49,030 nt of DNA from Tubiluchus corallicola (GCA_030141605.1 JAQGDQ010000780.1:1-49030); one strand, 5' to 3'; shown: positions 36,329 to 48,646, counted from the stretch's first letter. Made by a program: numbers and translations. The notes: generated by a model from the letters alone, not told the origin.

Positions 36329-37059
36329 TTAATTGTGAACTTTAGTAAAGGTGCAAAATGTTCTCTATGTTCTCTTGACATGTACAAAGTTCTAATACAT
36401 CAAAAACAAAAAAGGTATCATTAATTGTAAAATCGCAAAACTTGCGTCCATGATACACCTAAGTGTCCAGCCAAGTGGAAAAATGCAATTGCTTTTCTTG
36501 CTTATATGTTCTGAAGTGAAGAACCTTGTTAACTTGTAATTCTTGGACCAACATGCGATACTACCTGATATAATTAAGTACTAATATAAATTATTAATAT
36601 TTGTTTATTATTATAAATGTTTTAAGTGTGACGACTTTGTTATCGTAACTGATTTTTATCAGTTATTTGCGAGTTTCATCCATTTCAATAGCGGATTCTG
36701 TCTGTTACAGTAGGACTAATTGTGATCTGATACCCTTTGAATATTCATTTGTGAATATGATTATTGTAACGGAATGGAGATTTTTATTTTGAATAACGAC
36801 TGTATTAAAATAAAATGAGTAAATAAACTGCAGTAATTGATATACATGAGATATTCACTTTAAATATTTGTGATTCTTATTTATCTGTTCTGTGATCCAT
36901 CACTCCGTCACACGATCATGTAGTGGCAGTATGTAGATAGTTGTAGCAGGACAAGCACCTATGCTCATATCAAGGATAATTCTTTAAGATGAGCCACTGA
37001 ACCAGAAGGAGTGTGTCATCGTTTGGGTGCAGTATGGCAGGTGAAACCACCCGAGGTAG

Positions 37060-37440
37060 TTTTTCTAGTCGTCCATCCACTTACTAGTCAACCTCAGTGT
37101 TGTTTAACTTGTTGACTCTTGAATTAAGTCTGTCTTATACGGTTCTCTAATAAAATAGTTTTTCTGGTGGTCACCCTTCCACTTACTAATCAGACTCAGC
37201 GTTGTTTAACTTGCTGATTTGCTTGAATTAACACTGTCTTATACGGCCTCTGGTAACGGATGCAAAAATGTAAGTGGTTGCCCATCCAGTTACTAATGAA
37301 CCGCAGTGTTGTTTAATTTGCTGATTATCTTGTATTACACTATTTTAAACGGGCTCTAGTAACGGAAGCAAAAGCATAAGTGGTTTCCCATCCACTTACT
37401 AATGAACCGCAGTGTTGTTTAACTTGCTCATTGGTTTTTG
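37060..37440. repeat. About 105-bp repeat, 3-4 diverged copies
   Basis: CCATCCACTTACTAATGAAC...CAGTGTTGTTTAACTTGCTG...GTCTTATACGG recurs about every 105 bp. Confidence 0.8.
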
Positions 37441-38017
37441 AATTACCAGCATTACGAATAGTTTCGAACGCAATGCTCTAATCACTTGTATTTTATACAC
37501 GAGTATACGAAAATGGCAAAACAATGCAGATTTGGTTTTTAAATTTTTTATTACGCATCAAGAATAACAACAGAGAAATCAGAGGAAATAACAACGACAA
37601 CAACAATAACAACAACGATGAAATGCAAGATTAAATTTCACATAAATTAGCCCGATTTGGTAATTTAGAATTGAAATCAATCAATCATAAATCAAAATGT
37701 AAATTTTGTCTGCAAAGTAATTTCACAGCTATAAAAACTAAAAGTAATGATTTTTTAAAAAAGATACATTAATACATAAACAAAGTCATGCAAAGAGATT
37801 GTTTACAAGTCTCAAATTGTAAATAAACTTAGAGTGAAAAAAATTGCAAATAAAGCTATAGGATGGTATATGGCAAAATAGAATTAAAACCCCGCAGTGA
37901 TTTAAAAATGAAACCAAATACTGAGATTCATAAACGAAGCCAGACTATGGAGAGAGAGACAATAAGTTTGTAGTAATTTATAAATGAAGCTGCTTACATA
38001 GTGATGCTGTAATTCAG

Positions 38018-38162
38018 AGGATGCTGACACAGTTCAACTCAAGCTGGTTCAACTGATGCTGACACACTTCAACTCAAGTTGGTTCAACTGATGCTGACAC
38101 ACTTCAACTCAAGTTGATTCAACTGATGCTGACACATTTCAACTCAAGCTGGTTCAACTGCC
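38018..38162. repeat. 35-bp repeat, about four copies
   Basis: GATGCTGACACACTTCAACT plus CAAGTTGGTTCAACT at about 38020, 38055, 38090 and 38125. Confidence 0.9.
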
Positions 38163-38939
38163 AAGCCAAAAATCACTAAAATCTGAAACAACTTTTCTCT
38201 GTGATAACTTGCTATAATGTATGACACACGTGGGATTGTAATCGAAAGATTGAAAGCCATACTTTGTCATACTTTCCATTTCACAGTTTTGTTAAACTTA
38301 CGTGATACGTTGCCTGCCTGTACTGGCTATAATTACTAGTAAATAACCAGTATGCCTATGGAAGCAAACACGATATAAGCACAAGCTTTACTGATACAAC
38401 TAAAGTTGACTGTGTGTCAGTGACCCGACAGACATAGTTTACACAGATGTTGTACAACGGCATACAATGCAAACAGTAAAGCGACAGAATGCAATGCAAG
38501 CACAATTTTTGTCGATACAACTAAAGTTGACTGTGTGTCAATGCCTCGAGACAACCTACAGAACACAGAAACAGTGTGCAAACGTATACGGCACAAAAAA
38601 TAAAGTAACACAAACATTCCGATGCACAAAATCTGCACAGTCAGAGAATTTCATTTCCAAATTCCATGCCATGACGACATTTTCTTAAAGTAATGAATTT
38701 AGAAAAAACACAGTTGCTCACACAATGGCACCGGTTTAATGTTGCAAAAAAATTGAGAAAAATAAAAAGTTTTGATGCTACGAAATAAATGTTCTTATAG
38801 TTGAAAAAATAAAAACTAGTTGTGTATCAACAGAAGAAAAAAACGACATAAATTATGACTGAATCATGCGACTGGGTTATGCATTTATAAAGTTATTAAC
38901 AGATTGGTGTTTGATTTTAACGTCCTTGATAATTAAGTC

Positions 38940-39225
38940 AATCTGGAAAAGTGAGTTCAATTCTTGACTAAGAACATTTTTTCTAATATTTTTATTATAA
39001 ACTCTAGTCTGTCTGCCAAAAACTAATTAAAAATAATATTCTAATAGTTACATATAGTTAACTACACAATAAACAGACCAATCGGGAATAGTGGGTTCAA
39101 TTCTTGACTAAGAATAGTTTTTTAATAATTTTTTATTAAATCAGTCCCAGTTAATAAACTATTTTGTCGGCATAAATTAATTAAAAATTAATAATTGTAC
39201 TACATATAATTAACTATACAATACG
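38940..39225. repeat. About 140-bp diverged duplication
   Basis: GTTCAATTCTTGACTAAGAA occurs at about 38956 and 39095 with similar AT-rich sequence after each. Confidence 0.65.
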
Positions 39226-39430
39226 GTATTAATACAGATCTTATCTCGAACGCCATTATACTATAAACCTTGAGATATCTTTCTAATTACTTTTTTATAA
39301 GAAAACGTAATCGCAACATTCTTTAGCTAAACAAGTGTTTATATATACAACTAGGTAAATCACTATATAATAGTTATTAACAGAAATGCATACATTAACA
39401 CAACGAGCCAATGACTAGGAAATGGTCGTA

Positions 39431-40132
39431 CAGGGTGGTTCATAACATTTCGCTAGTGGGTGGCACAAAAGAATGAGTAATAATACAGAACAATTTATTA
39501 CATCAAATCATTGCTGAAAGAATGCAGAATCCTTTATGCCGTCAAAAATTAGCACGAAAGCCTCGTGCATCTTGCACAGCCGGTGATCTTGAAGACAATT
39601 CAAGATCCTCCAATTATCTTGAACATGTCTCACAAGTTTAATACTGATCAACAGCATGTTCTTTCATCATCTCATATGGCTCACATACGAATGCGCAAGC
39701 GGAGACAGTAAAGAAACACGCGACAGATTGGTAATGATCTCACAAGCGCAGAGCTTGAAGTTGAAAATATTTGCATTCTAAAACGTCTACCTTATTCAAA
39801 CTCGTACTTTTTGCGGATCAGTCGACACTTAAAAAATGGCGGCACTTGTACATAAACGGCACGGCGAAAATGAAATAGAATTTTTGAACAAACTTCAGAT
39901 TAATTACCGTAAGTGTTTAGTTCAATCTCATTGGCTAGGCAAACAAAGGAGTCAATCAAGCTTTATTTCAATGTAATCCAAGCGAAAATTTATTTTATAG
40001 CAAAATATTGGCGTCGCTGTTGCTGAAATTAGGACACATCAACCCGATATCTGTTCGTTCCGATATGTTAGTTTGCGTGCCGATCTCGGATTGTTAATCA
40101 GGACATATCTCTGAAAATTATGCACCACCCTG
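39431..40132. mobile_element. Tc1/mariner-like element, non-autonomous
   Basis: Terminal inverted repeats CAGGGTGGTTCATAA (left) and CAGGGTGGTGCATAA (right end, reversed) enclose 702 bp, with TA on both sides. No transposase of useful length is visible. A short ATG frame at 39836 followed by GTAAGT lies inside. Confidence 0.75.
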
Positions 40133-40200
40133 TACAGACCATTCTCAAATAAAGTGGAACAACCTGTAGGTGAGTAAAATATAAGACTAGAAAGACAATA

Positions 40201-40517
40201 CACTCATACCTCGGTGTGCCGGACCGCGCCTTTACGGATATCGGAAAAGTCTGGACCGTTAAAAGTCCCGTATACTGCGGACACAGTCCGTTGCTTCGTG
40301 ACCTGACCGTTAGTTGGCAGGCGGTCACTTTGTTTACGTCATTACAGCAAGCAGTGTGTAATTTATACGTCAGGAGCGTCCAGTACTAGACGTTTTTGAG
40401 ACAATTAGGTGATTAACTCAGCGCCTACTGTATTAGCTCAGTATCCGTAAATACGGACAATCGGCAAATTCGGACCGACGTCTCTCCCCTTTTGTCCGGA
40501 AAACCGAGATGTGAGTG
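40201..40517. mobile_element. Pogo-like TA-flanked MITE, complete copy
   Basis: Inverted ends CACTCATACCTCGGT and CACTCACATCTCGGT, continuing to about CCGGAC, enclose 317 bp with TA duplications at 40199-40200 and 40518-40519. CCTCGGT-type ends are typical of pogo/Tigger-derived elements. No coding capacity. Confidence 0.75.
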
Positions 40518-40781
40518 TATTTTAGTTGGTTTTCTCTCCTGTTTCTATGCTTATTCATTCAAATACTCCGTGTCTGACTGGCTATGTAAAAGACACAAAA
40601 ACAAGTGTTCAACGCATTCAAAAAAACTAAAAAAATAAAAAAATGTAACTACATATAACATATAAATAAATATATCAGGTAGAATGTAGATAGATGCAAA
40701 TTATAGATCTCACAATTTTAGCACAATCCCTAAAAGAAAAATCTTGAAAATGAGATTATTTAAAAAGTTGAAAAGAAACAC

Positions 40782-41170
40782 GTTAACCAACAATTTTACA
40801 ACATATTTGACTTACAAGTCATGAAATTAAACCAAATTTTTATTATTAATTTCTAAAATCTCCTGTAGATGGCACCACAAACTCAATTCTTTAATTTTGC
40901 ATCATTTGTCAACCAACAATATGACACCATATTTGACTGACAAGTTATGAAACTGAACCATAAATCCCATTCTCATTACTAATTTCTAAAATCTCCGGTA
41001 GATGGCATCACAAACTCAGTTCTTTAACTTTCGCATCATTTGTCAACCAACAATTTTACAGCATATTTGGCTGACAAATCATGAATTAAACCCCATTTTT
41101 ATTAATAATTTCTAAAATCTCCTGTAGATGGCACCACAAACGAAGTCCTTTAACTTTCACATCATTTTAA
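40782..41170. repeat. About 130-bp repeat, three copies
   Basis: AACCAACAATTTTACA...ATTTCTAAAATCTCCTGTAG...ATGGCACCACAAACTCA starts at 40785, 40911 and 41045. Each unit holds a CCTGTAGATGGCACC-type CTCF-like motif. Confidence 0.85.
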
Positions 41171-41392
41171 ATACAGTTTTATACACGATCACAGTTTTAC
41201 TAAATATCCAACTCTAATACTAGAAAATACTAATACTACAAAATATTCATGCTAATTTTCCGCCATAATAATTCAGTAATTTATCTGAGTTAAAAGTTTT
41301 TAACAATTTCTGACAAAATACGAAGTCGTAAGCACCAAATTTGTCCATCAACGGTTTTCAGGTAACACAAAATTATGAACAGATGGAATCGG

Positions 41393-41398
41393 TTTATT
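41393..41398 (-). promoter_or_regulatory. Possible poly(A) signal of the PPxY gene
   Basis: AATAAA on the - strand, about 335 nt after the stop codon of the PPxY gene and in the right orientation. Confidence 0.45.
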
Positions 41399-41731
41399 TA
41401 ACAGCAATTATATCTTTTCCATAATGTTTCAGCAGTTCATAATAAAATTATGGTTAGGGGTAGATCGGAACTCAGAAAATCTAGAACGTGCCAATGTGTG
41501 TAAATGCGTTAAAACCAGAACTCGAAAATATGGGAAAGTTATTCTGATTGGCTGAGAAGTATTTTGATCTTACTATATTATGGTAAAGTGCTGTCACCTC
41601 TTGACTGCATGTAAAACTATTTTCAATCGCAAATTTTTGCTTTAATTGTTCGTTGAATAACAGAAATTTAGCGTTTAAGGAGCAGAGAGCTATTCCACGC
41701 TGACAATAGCATTTCCACACGTCTCTACATG

Positions 41732-44725
41732 TTACTCATCGACATTCCGTGTTTCCGACGAATCCGTGTTTTCAACGGTACGAGACGTGATGCTAGCTGT
41801 TGACTCAGAATCAGATAAGCTTGGCGTTAGTTGCTGATCACTGCTACTAGATGTCACCGGTGGTTGCACATTTGCTACATCAGGTTGCACTGCATTCAAT
41901 TTTGGAGTGTCTAAGTAGAAAGTATCTACATAGAAAATAGCTAAGTAAAATTGCCTACATTAGTTTAAAGGAAGACCAGACGATTGTTTAGACTCAATCT
42001 CATTTTAATTAACTGTGCAAAATGTACATTTTCTTGCCTATAAAAGTTAACAATTGTTTCTTATATTTCAATAATTAGCTTAGAAAGTTAATTAACGGCA
42101 ACCGAACACAGCTATTGCTTACGTCAGAAACTAACCACAGTTTGTGCAATGACAGGCATCTTCCTTTGCGCGTACAAACGTACGTGTTACAGTACTGCTT
42201 AAACGCGTGATGTCACGAAAATGGGCTTTACATCACATGACATCATGAAACTAACACTGCAGTTCAAGCTCAAGGTTATCACGGTACCGCCTTCTATTTG
42301 TTGGCCACGCGAATGTGACAAAAAGGCGCCGCTGCCAATCTTACTAGATTCACTGAGCCGCGCGTAGCTTTGAAAGTTGAACGAAATTTGTGTATCCGAG
42401 GTAATTATTATTTAATCTAAGCTTTGATTTAAAATAAGCTACTGTAGTTTTCAATATTTTAGAGCATTCTTTATTCTGAACTCGTGTTTACACAATCATC
42501 CGGTTTTCCTTTAAGACTTGGATGCCACACATTACACTACATAAAAATGCTGACTTGTTAAAGGAACATATGACGATTTTTCACTTACTACCCCATTTTC
42601 AAGTCTGATAAAAGTATACATTTCAACACAATTAATACTGCACAATTGTTTCTGATAATTAACCTAGCCACGGGGGGGGGGCAAGGCAGCCCAACTCAGT
42701 ACCGGTCCCAAGCCCGGATAAATAGGGAGGGTTAGGGTCAGGAAGGGTATCCACCTGTAAAAACTGCGCCAAAACCTTCTATGAATGAGTCGGTGAGTGC
42801 AAAGAAGTGGTCAGACCCGCTCTAATCTACGGGCAGGAAGCAGCTTCTCTAAAGAAGATCGAAGAGAAGAAAATGGGTGTGGTAGAGATGAGGATGTTGA
42901 GATGGATGGTGGGAATAACAAGAAGAGATAAAATTAGAGATAATAAAATCAGAGGAACAGTAAAAGTAGTGGAAGCCTCGCAAGATTGCGATGGTATGGA
43001 CACCTGAAAAGAAGAGTCGGTGAAGATCATGTGGGAAGGGAAGACATAAATGAAGAGATGGTCAACAACAGGAATGCGTGGAGAAGACTCATTCACAACG
43101 GCGACCACGCATAGGGAAAAGCTGGGAAGAAGAATTGTTTCTGATAATTAAATAATAGATTAAAAACTTAATTAACGGCCGGGGAGCCCAATTATTGATG
43201 AAATCACAAACTATAGCATAATTCTCAAAAGCAAAAATATTCCAAGAGCATGTTTGCCGAAGCAAAACTAGACGAGTTGAGAAACTAGGACAATTGTGAT
43301 GTAACTTTGAGACTCACTGAATTTCTGCAAGCGCACTGCGGGTTTCTGCAAGCGCACTGCGGGTTTCCGCAAGCGCACTGCGGCTTTCCGCAAGCGCACT
43401 GCGGCTTTCCGCAAGCGCACTGCGGCTTTCCGCAAGCGCACTGCGGCTTTCCGCAAGCGCACTGCGGCTTTCTGTAAGCGCATGCTGTTTAAACTCATTC
43501 AAACTTCTGCAGCTTACCTAATGTTCGCGCAAAAACATCACAAAATTAGCTAATTTCTTTGTGAAAACTTATTATATTTCTGATGAAGATTAACAGTGCG
43601 CATTTTTTCTTCATCATGAATGACGTCATTGGAAGAAGAACGGCCATTGAAAATGGGAGCGCCGAAGCATGAAGTGATCGCGACTTTTAAAGTGATTTTA
43701 CCTAATTAAACAATGAGCTTATTGCAGTTTTATTACTAAATCCTTCTGACATTTTTTGCGAACATTGCAATAAGCTTGACTTTTCCTTTAACATTCAAAT
43801 GCTATCATCAACAGCTGTAAAGCCAATAGAAGACCCAAATGGATAATACAGTAAACTTCTTCTTCTTCTTCCCAGCTTTTCCCTATTCAGGGTCGCCGTT
43901 GTGAATGAGTCTTCTCCACGCATTCCTGTTGTTGACCATCTCTTCATTTATGTCTTCCCTTCCCACAAGATCTTCACCGACTCTTCTTTTCAGGTGTCCA
44001 TACCATCACAATCTTGCGAGGCTTCCACTACTTTTACTGTTCCTCTGATATTATTGTTTCTAATTTTATCTCGTCTTGTTATTCCCACCATCCATCTCAA
44101 CATCCTCATCTCCACCACACCCATTTTCTTCTCTTCGGTCTTCTTTAGAGAAGCTGCTTCCAGCCCATAGATTAGAGCGGGTCTGACCACTTCTTTGTGG
44201 ACTTTACCTTTAAGTCTCACTGACTCATTCATAGAAGGTTTTGGCGCAGTTTTTACAGGCGGATGCCCTTCCTGACCCTAACCCTCCCTATTTATCCGGG
44301 CTTGGTACCAGCACTGAGTAGGGCTGGCTTGCCCCCCCCCCAGTGGCTAGGTTGGATAATACAGTAAACTAAAACTCTAAAAAACTCCGTTATTCCAAAC
44401 AAATTGATTCATTCTAGCCCCACCTGGAACCTCGAACGATTGCTGGCTCTTGTTTGGGGGAGGATGAAGACGGGGAGATAACTAAAAGTAATAATTACTA
44501 ATTAGTCAAGTTACCCTGCTCTGCTGCCGCAGCTCCTGCAATCTCCGAATACGATGGGAGCGCATCGTCTTGATACGGCGGTGGCGCCATCTGTGGTGAA
44601 GGTTTTGCAATAACCTGTAAATAATTTCATACGTTATTAACATTTTGTACTAATATTGCGATAAGTTGCAGTGTAACTGATACTAAATCTGAGTCACACA
44701 CACACATATATATCTAATGTAAAAC

Positions 44726-44756
<31 letters not shown>

Positions 44757-44766
44757 TGTATGTATG

Positions 44767-44798
<32 letters not shown>

Positions 44799-45774
44799 AT
44801 GTTTAGGCAATATGTGTGCTTGTATAGCAAAATTATCCAAAAATCGACAATTAAGCTTTTCTAGTTATTCACATATCCTGAATCTCCATTTCATGAGGAT
44901 CATTTTAATACCAAGTTCATCACTCTCTGTTATTTCTAAACTGAGATAATCTACATTGAAGTTGAGGTGCAGGCTGCACACTGAAAAACACAACCTTGAG
45001 AAAATCACTGTTAAAGTTAGCCATTGTTTTTGTCGTGTTTCTACAAAGCTCTTAGCAACCGTAGAAATGATGGTTGTTACGGACTTTGTAAGAACGCATT
45101 GAAGTTATGTTTAAATCCAGTAGGTGGCTCTTCCTGACGAAGATCTGGGTTTGGCAACAGAAAATCGTGGCTTCCACGAGCTACTGTAGGAGTTTGAAAA
45201 TTCATGTTTTTTATAATTGCAGTTCTAGTTTCCAGACAGAAAAGTGAGTATGGAGCTATAAAATTAAATTTTTAGAATTTTTTAAACATTTTCTTGATAA
45301 TTTGATGCCAGAATATAAAAGTCCAATATATTTAGCATTTACCGTAGAACGACAGAGCGAGGCCTGTAAGTAGGCTTTTTGCCTATAGTTATCTCTCTTG
45401 TTAAATCTCTGTTAATCAGGCGCAACAATGGAAGCAGCATGAACACACAATTGTTGGCCAAGAAGTCCAGACGGCTTGCTATAGTGAAAAACTAGACATT
45501 TACCTCAGAGTACGGCGGCGGATCTAGGGCACTGCCTCGAGGGCTCGGACTACTCACTGGATCCCTGTAGATGAAAAGAGGTGGATATCCCACAATCCTC
45601 TGCGCGAAGGTCGACGGCACTTGCGACGTGGCGTCCGTGAACGTAGAACATCGGCTAAACGACAGAGGATCCGAATTTGTCATGTTTCCATAGGAACCGT
45701 AGAAGAGAAGCTGCCGACGACGCCAGTACTTGCAGCCTCCGAAACAAGCGATGAGTAAAGAGATGACGATAAAC
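41732..45774 (-). CDS. Single-pass membrane protein with PPxY motifs, 3' part
   Basis: Three exons on the - strand: 45774-45504, 44614-44515 and 41910-41732 (stop TAA). Acceptors and donors are consensus (TTTTTCAG, GAG|GTAAAT, TTTACAG, ACTTAG) and phases match; 182 residues are visible. The piece begins inside a membrane span (FIVISLLIACFGGC), followed by KYWRRR, a stop-transfer signal with nearby cysteines. The cytoplasmic tail has PPPYSE, APPPYQDD and LPSYSE, ligands for WW domains of NEDD4-type ubiquitin ligases, then a Ser/Thr-rich, acidic C-terminus. The signal peptide and ectodomain must lie at larger coordinates; I found no convincing exon for them up to 49030. The plan resembles Shisa, WBP1/VOPP1 or TMEM51-like adaptors, but I do not recognise a specific family. 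The role as adaptor for ubiquitin ligases is inferred from the motifs only. Confidence 0.85.
42663..43132 (+). mobile_element. Short non-LTR element with RTE-like RT tail, copy 1
   Basis: A 470-bp element begins CCTAGCCAC plus a run of G and ends in GAAGAAG. It is flanked by a perfect 19-bp target-site duplication (aattgtttctgataattaa, 42644-42662 and 43133-43151). It encodes VRPALIYG, then EMRMLRWMVGITRRDKIR and, after a frameshift, LRWYGHLKRR, which are the conserved C-terminal motifs of RTE-type reverse transcriptases. Relative to copy 2 it lacks about 21 bp near 42803. Confidence 0.85.
43322..43485. repeat. 21-bp minisatellite, about 7.5 copies
   Basis: CCGCAAGCGCACTGCGGCTTT units. CCGCA and TGCGG in each unit are inverted repeats. 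It lies between the two inverted non-LTR elements, in the PPxY gene's last intron. The two open - strand frames here follow from the 21-bp period. Confidence 0.95.
43858..44352 (-). mobile_element. Short non-LTR element with RTE-like RT tail, copy 2
   Basis: Inverted copy of the element at 42663, with the same 5' end (CCTAGCCAC then G-run) and a (GAA)n 3' end. It is flanked by an 18-bp duplication (tggataatacagtaaact, 43840-43857 and 44353-44370). It has the same RT C-terminal motifs and the same frameshift before LRWYGHL. Confidence 0.85.
44728..44796. repeat. (GTAT)n microsatellite
   Basis: About 17 GTAT units. Confidence 0.98.
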
Positions 45775-45984
45775 CTGAAAAAGAGGTGTCGTTAGTAACA
45801 GTAAGAAACAATGAGGCAATCGATGCTTAGTGAGAGCAGTTTTTCGTGAACCTATGTAAAATGCAGTAAACACTTATGATCCTGAAGGAGATAATGCTCT
45901 ACTATTTCTGCTGTCTCCTTTTCTCATTCCAGATAAGTAAACAAGAGACTGAGCAAAAAATTTGCTTTTGACCGATACCACGTG

Positions 45985-46683
45985 CAGGGATGATAATGAC
46001 AAATTGCAAAAAACTCTGAAACAGGCCGGGGGTTTTGGGGCCACGTAGGCAGCAACAAATTACAATTTTCTGACCATAGAAAGCCTCTAAGTGGACTTAT
46101 AATATCAATTACCTTGTTTCATGCATAATTTAAGACACCCAACTATCAAGGATACATGATACCTAATTGTCTCAAAAACGCCTAAGTACTGGCTGCTCCT
46201 ATGCAAAAGTATATAAAAACTGTCTGCATTTGCTTCTCTAGCCTCACTGCAGTACAATTATTCTTTTATGATAACGATATTGTATGAAACAGAACAATTC
46301 AAGACAGTATGATGTAATAATTTTGATGTCACTGTGCGCTTAATATTGTACTGAATGTGATAATAATAATAATAAATAAAATAAAAGTTTTGGTGGTGGG
46401 TTTTGTGTGTTTTTGTTGTTGTTGTGGTGGTGTGGGTGTTTTGTTTTTTTTTTTTTTTAAATAACTCCGCACAATTGATTCTATATTTTTATACATAGAA
46501 ATATACACGTGGTTACATTCGTGTACATGATGTAAACAAAGTGACGGCCTGCCAACTAGCGGTCAGTTTGTGAAATAATGTACTGGATCCGTAAAAATTT
46601 TCTCAACGAATTTACACGATTTTCAAAAATGGCACTACTGGTCTTCCAAACACTCGGAATTCCGCGGAAAATTCTCATCCCTG
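45985..46683. mobile_element. TIR element B with nested insertion
   Basis: Second copy of the element at 15567-16066, same orientation, with the same ends. About 225 bp absent from copy A lie at about 46226-46455 and end in (AAT)n, a G/T-rich stretch and poly(T). They replace about 11 bp of copy A. Confidence 0.65.
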
Positions 46684-48107
46684 TACAAGAAACACACTAG
46701 CATTTATTGTGGAGGTTTATCATTCAGAGGTGATATTCCAGGCATCCCAAATCTACAATCACAAATTAAGATAAAAAGACGATCTGCCTGGCAAATGTCT
46801 TAAAACATGTTTTGGGATAATTCCCCCCCCAAAAATACTCATAAGTTGACAGAAAAAGGGAATTCTATCCCTGTTTAGAACAGCTGAGAAGGAAAATAGA
46901 TCAACTGATAAACATGTAAACAGAAAAAGTTGTTTACCCAGAGGGGGTAAAGCACAACATTAAAGTTAACGGATAGTGACATTCAATAAAGAAGTTCACC
47001 CAGTTAATTACTCTAGTAACGGTTCTTGCCACCAGAGGGCAAATACCTCAATGCCCGGGACACTTTCCAATAAAAGACGAGACCAGAAGCAAAAACCTTG
47101 AGATCAAAAGATTAAGAAATTTTATGAACTACTGATAAAGAGGGTATATGGATGCAACCTTGAGGAACTTCCTACTTAACATGAGGAAGCAAACATGTGA
47201 CAGCAGCGTGTCAAAACACGCGCATTAAGACGTCGTTATTACAACCATTTGTATCTAATACTGCGTATGTTGCTTTTGTGTGATATAATTTCTGCCCTAA
47301 CTGAATTCTTTTTTGCTTTGGTTTTGACAAATTCGTTTACTTTCAGTTGAAATACGTTTGCTTTATAAAATTTTCACTTTGAGTTTCATTTTGTTTGATA
47401 TAATTTTTTGCTATAAGTTAAATTCCATTTTGCATTGCTTGTGATAACTTCCTTTCATTCTGAGTGGAATTGCATTTTTGCTTTGAGTAGATTTTTGTTG
47501 CTTTTGTTTGATATTATTTTTTCTCTACATTGAATTTCATTAATTTTTTGCTTGATGTTATTCCTTGTTATGCTTTGAATTGCATTTCTGCTTTGAGTAG
47601 ATTTTTGTTGCTTTTGTTTGATGTTATTTTTTGCTCTACATTGAATTTCATTAATTTTTTGCTTGATGTTATGCCTTGTTATGCTTTGAATTGCATTTCT
47701 GCTTTGAGTTGATTTTTGTTGCTTTTGCCTTTTATATATACACAAACACCTAAAAAATGTCATGAGCCTGTGAGTAAACTTGTATTTTTAATAAGGGGCA
47801 GCTGACCAAGTGACCAATAGGTCTTTCGCTGCTCCTTCTCAGCTGCAATGAAATGTAAAAATAATTATGACGAATTTTAACTGTTAGTGAGAAAATAAAA
47901 TTGAATTGAATTGAACTGCAGAAGAACAAAATTGCAGTTTTGACAGCAGAAGGATTAATAAAGGGTAACGATGCCAAATGAAATTAGGATATATTACAAA
48001 ATTTAATGAAATTCTAATTTTGATATAATGTTTCAAAAATTGGGATAAAACATGTAGTGGTAAGTGGTAGATGTGGTAGAAAGTCTGTGCCGGTTTTAGA
48101 CAACAAA
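46684..48107. other. Upstream of the visible PPxY gene exons, no exon found
   Basis: Missing 5' exons of the PPxY gene could lie here or beyond the window. A + strand frame at about 46980-47130 is open but has no recognisable content. CCACCAGAGGGC at 47031 is CTCF-like. Confidence 0.4.
47400..47730. repeat. 111-bp T-rich repeat, about three copies
   Basis: ATTTCATTAATTTTTTGCTT...GCTTTGAATTGCATTTCTGC...TTGTTGCTTTTG recurs with period 111; the first copy is diverged. Confidence 0.85.
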
Positions 48108-48632
48108 TAACCATAAAATTTAAAGCACAAGAAAACATAAACTATTCTTTAAAATTCGTCTTGAAATTTTACATTTGAGAATTTACTTACATGCTGCCTT
48201 ATTGTATAGAACTTGCATCAACAGTAACTCTGTATAAAACTTGTAAATTTAAACTCCCTCATTAGGGAGTTAGGTGCAGCTATTTTGATGGTAATTTATT
48301 TGAAACAAGTTTAGGTAACACTGCATAAAGTTTAAAAAAATAACCAGAGCATTTGTACGACACTTTTTGCTAATGAAGAAAAAGTATAAATTAGTGTACC
48401 TAATCAATAAGATCAATAATGTGTTTTTTGTGAGTCATTGATGCACACTGGGAATGTGAATCAGTGACTCTGTGCAGTTTGCGCAAACATTTTAAACTGT
48501 AAAGATTTCCATTTTTTAGTAACAAAAGTCTTTCAAGCAGGCAAGTTTCCTTTAAACTACTAGTGTGACAAGTAACATAACTTTGTGCTTATGGAAAATT
48601 TTTGGTACATGCTTTAAAATTGCCTTTTCCCC
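48108..48632. repeat. Dispersed repeat, copy 2
   Basis: Partner of 11545-12030, ending just before the 64-bp array. No inverted ends or coding frame seen. Confidence 0.65.
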
Positions 48633-48646
48633 CTTTAAACTCACAT

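Larger units (their letters stand above)
36329..39430. other. Intergenic, repeats only
   Basis: Apart from the three listed repeats and AATAAA motifs at 36809-36814 and 36822-36827, I see no coding exon. A 122-bp-spaced repeat of GATACAACTAAAGTTGACTG lies at about 38392 and 38514. Confidence 0.5.

Noticed and set aside
39836-39910. ATG frame with good Kozak context and a GTAAGT donor
   Set aside because: It lies inside a TA-flanked inverted-repeat element and no following exon was found.
43268-43502. Two - strand frames with RKAAVRL/AESRSAL repeats
   Set aside because: Both are readings of the 21-bp array; no gene context.
46980-47130. Open frame of about 49 codons on +
   Set aside because: No clear splice support or homology; could be chance in many tested frames.
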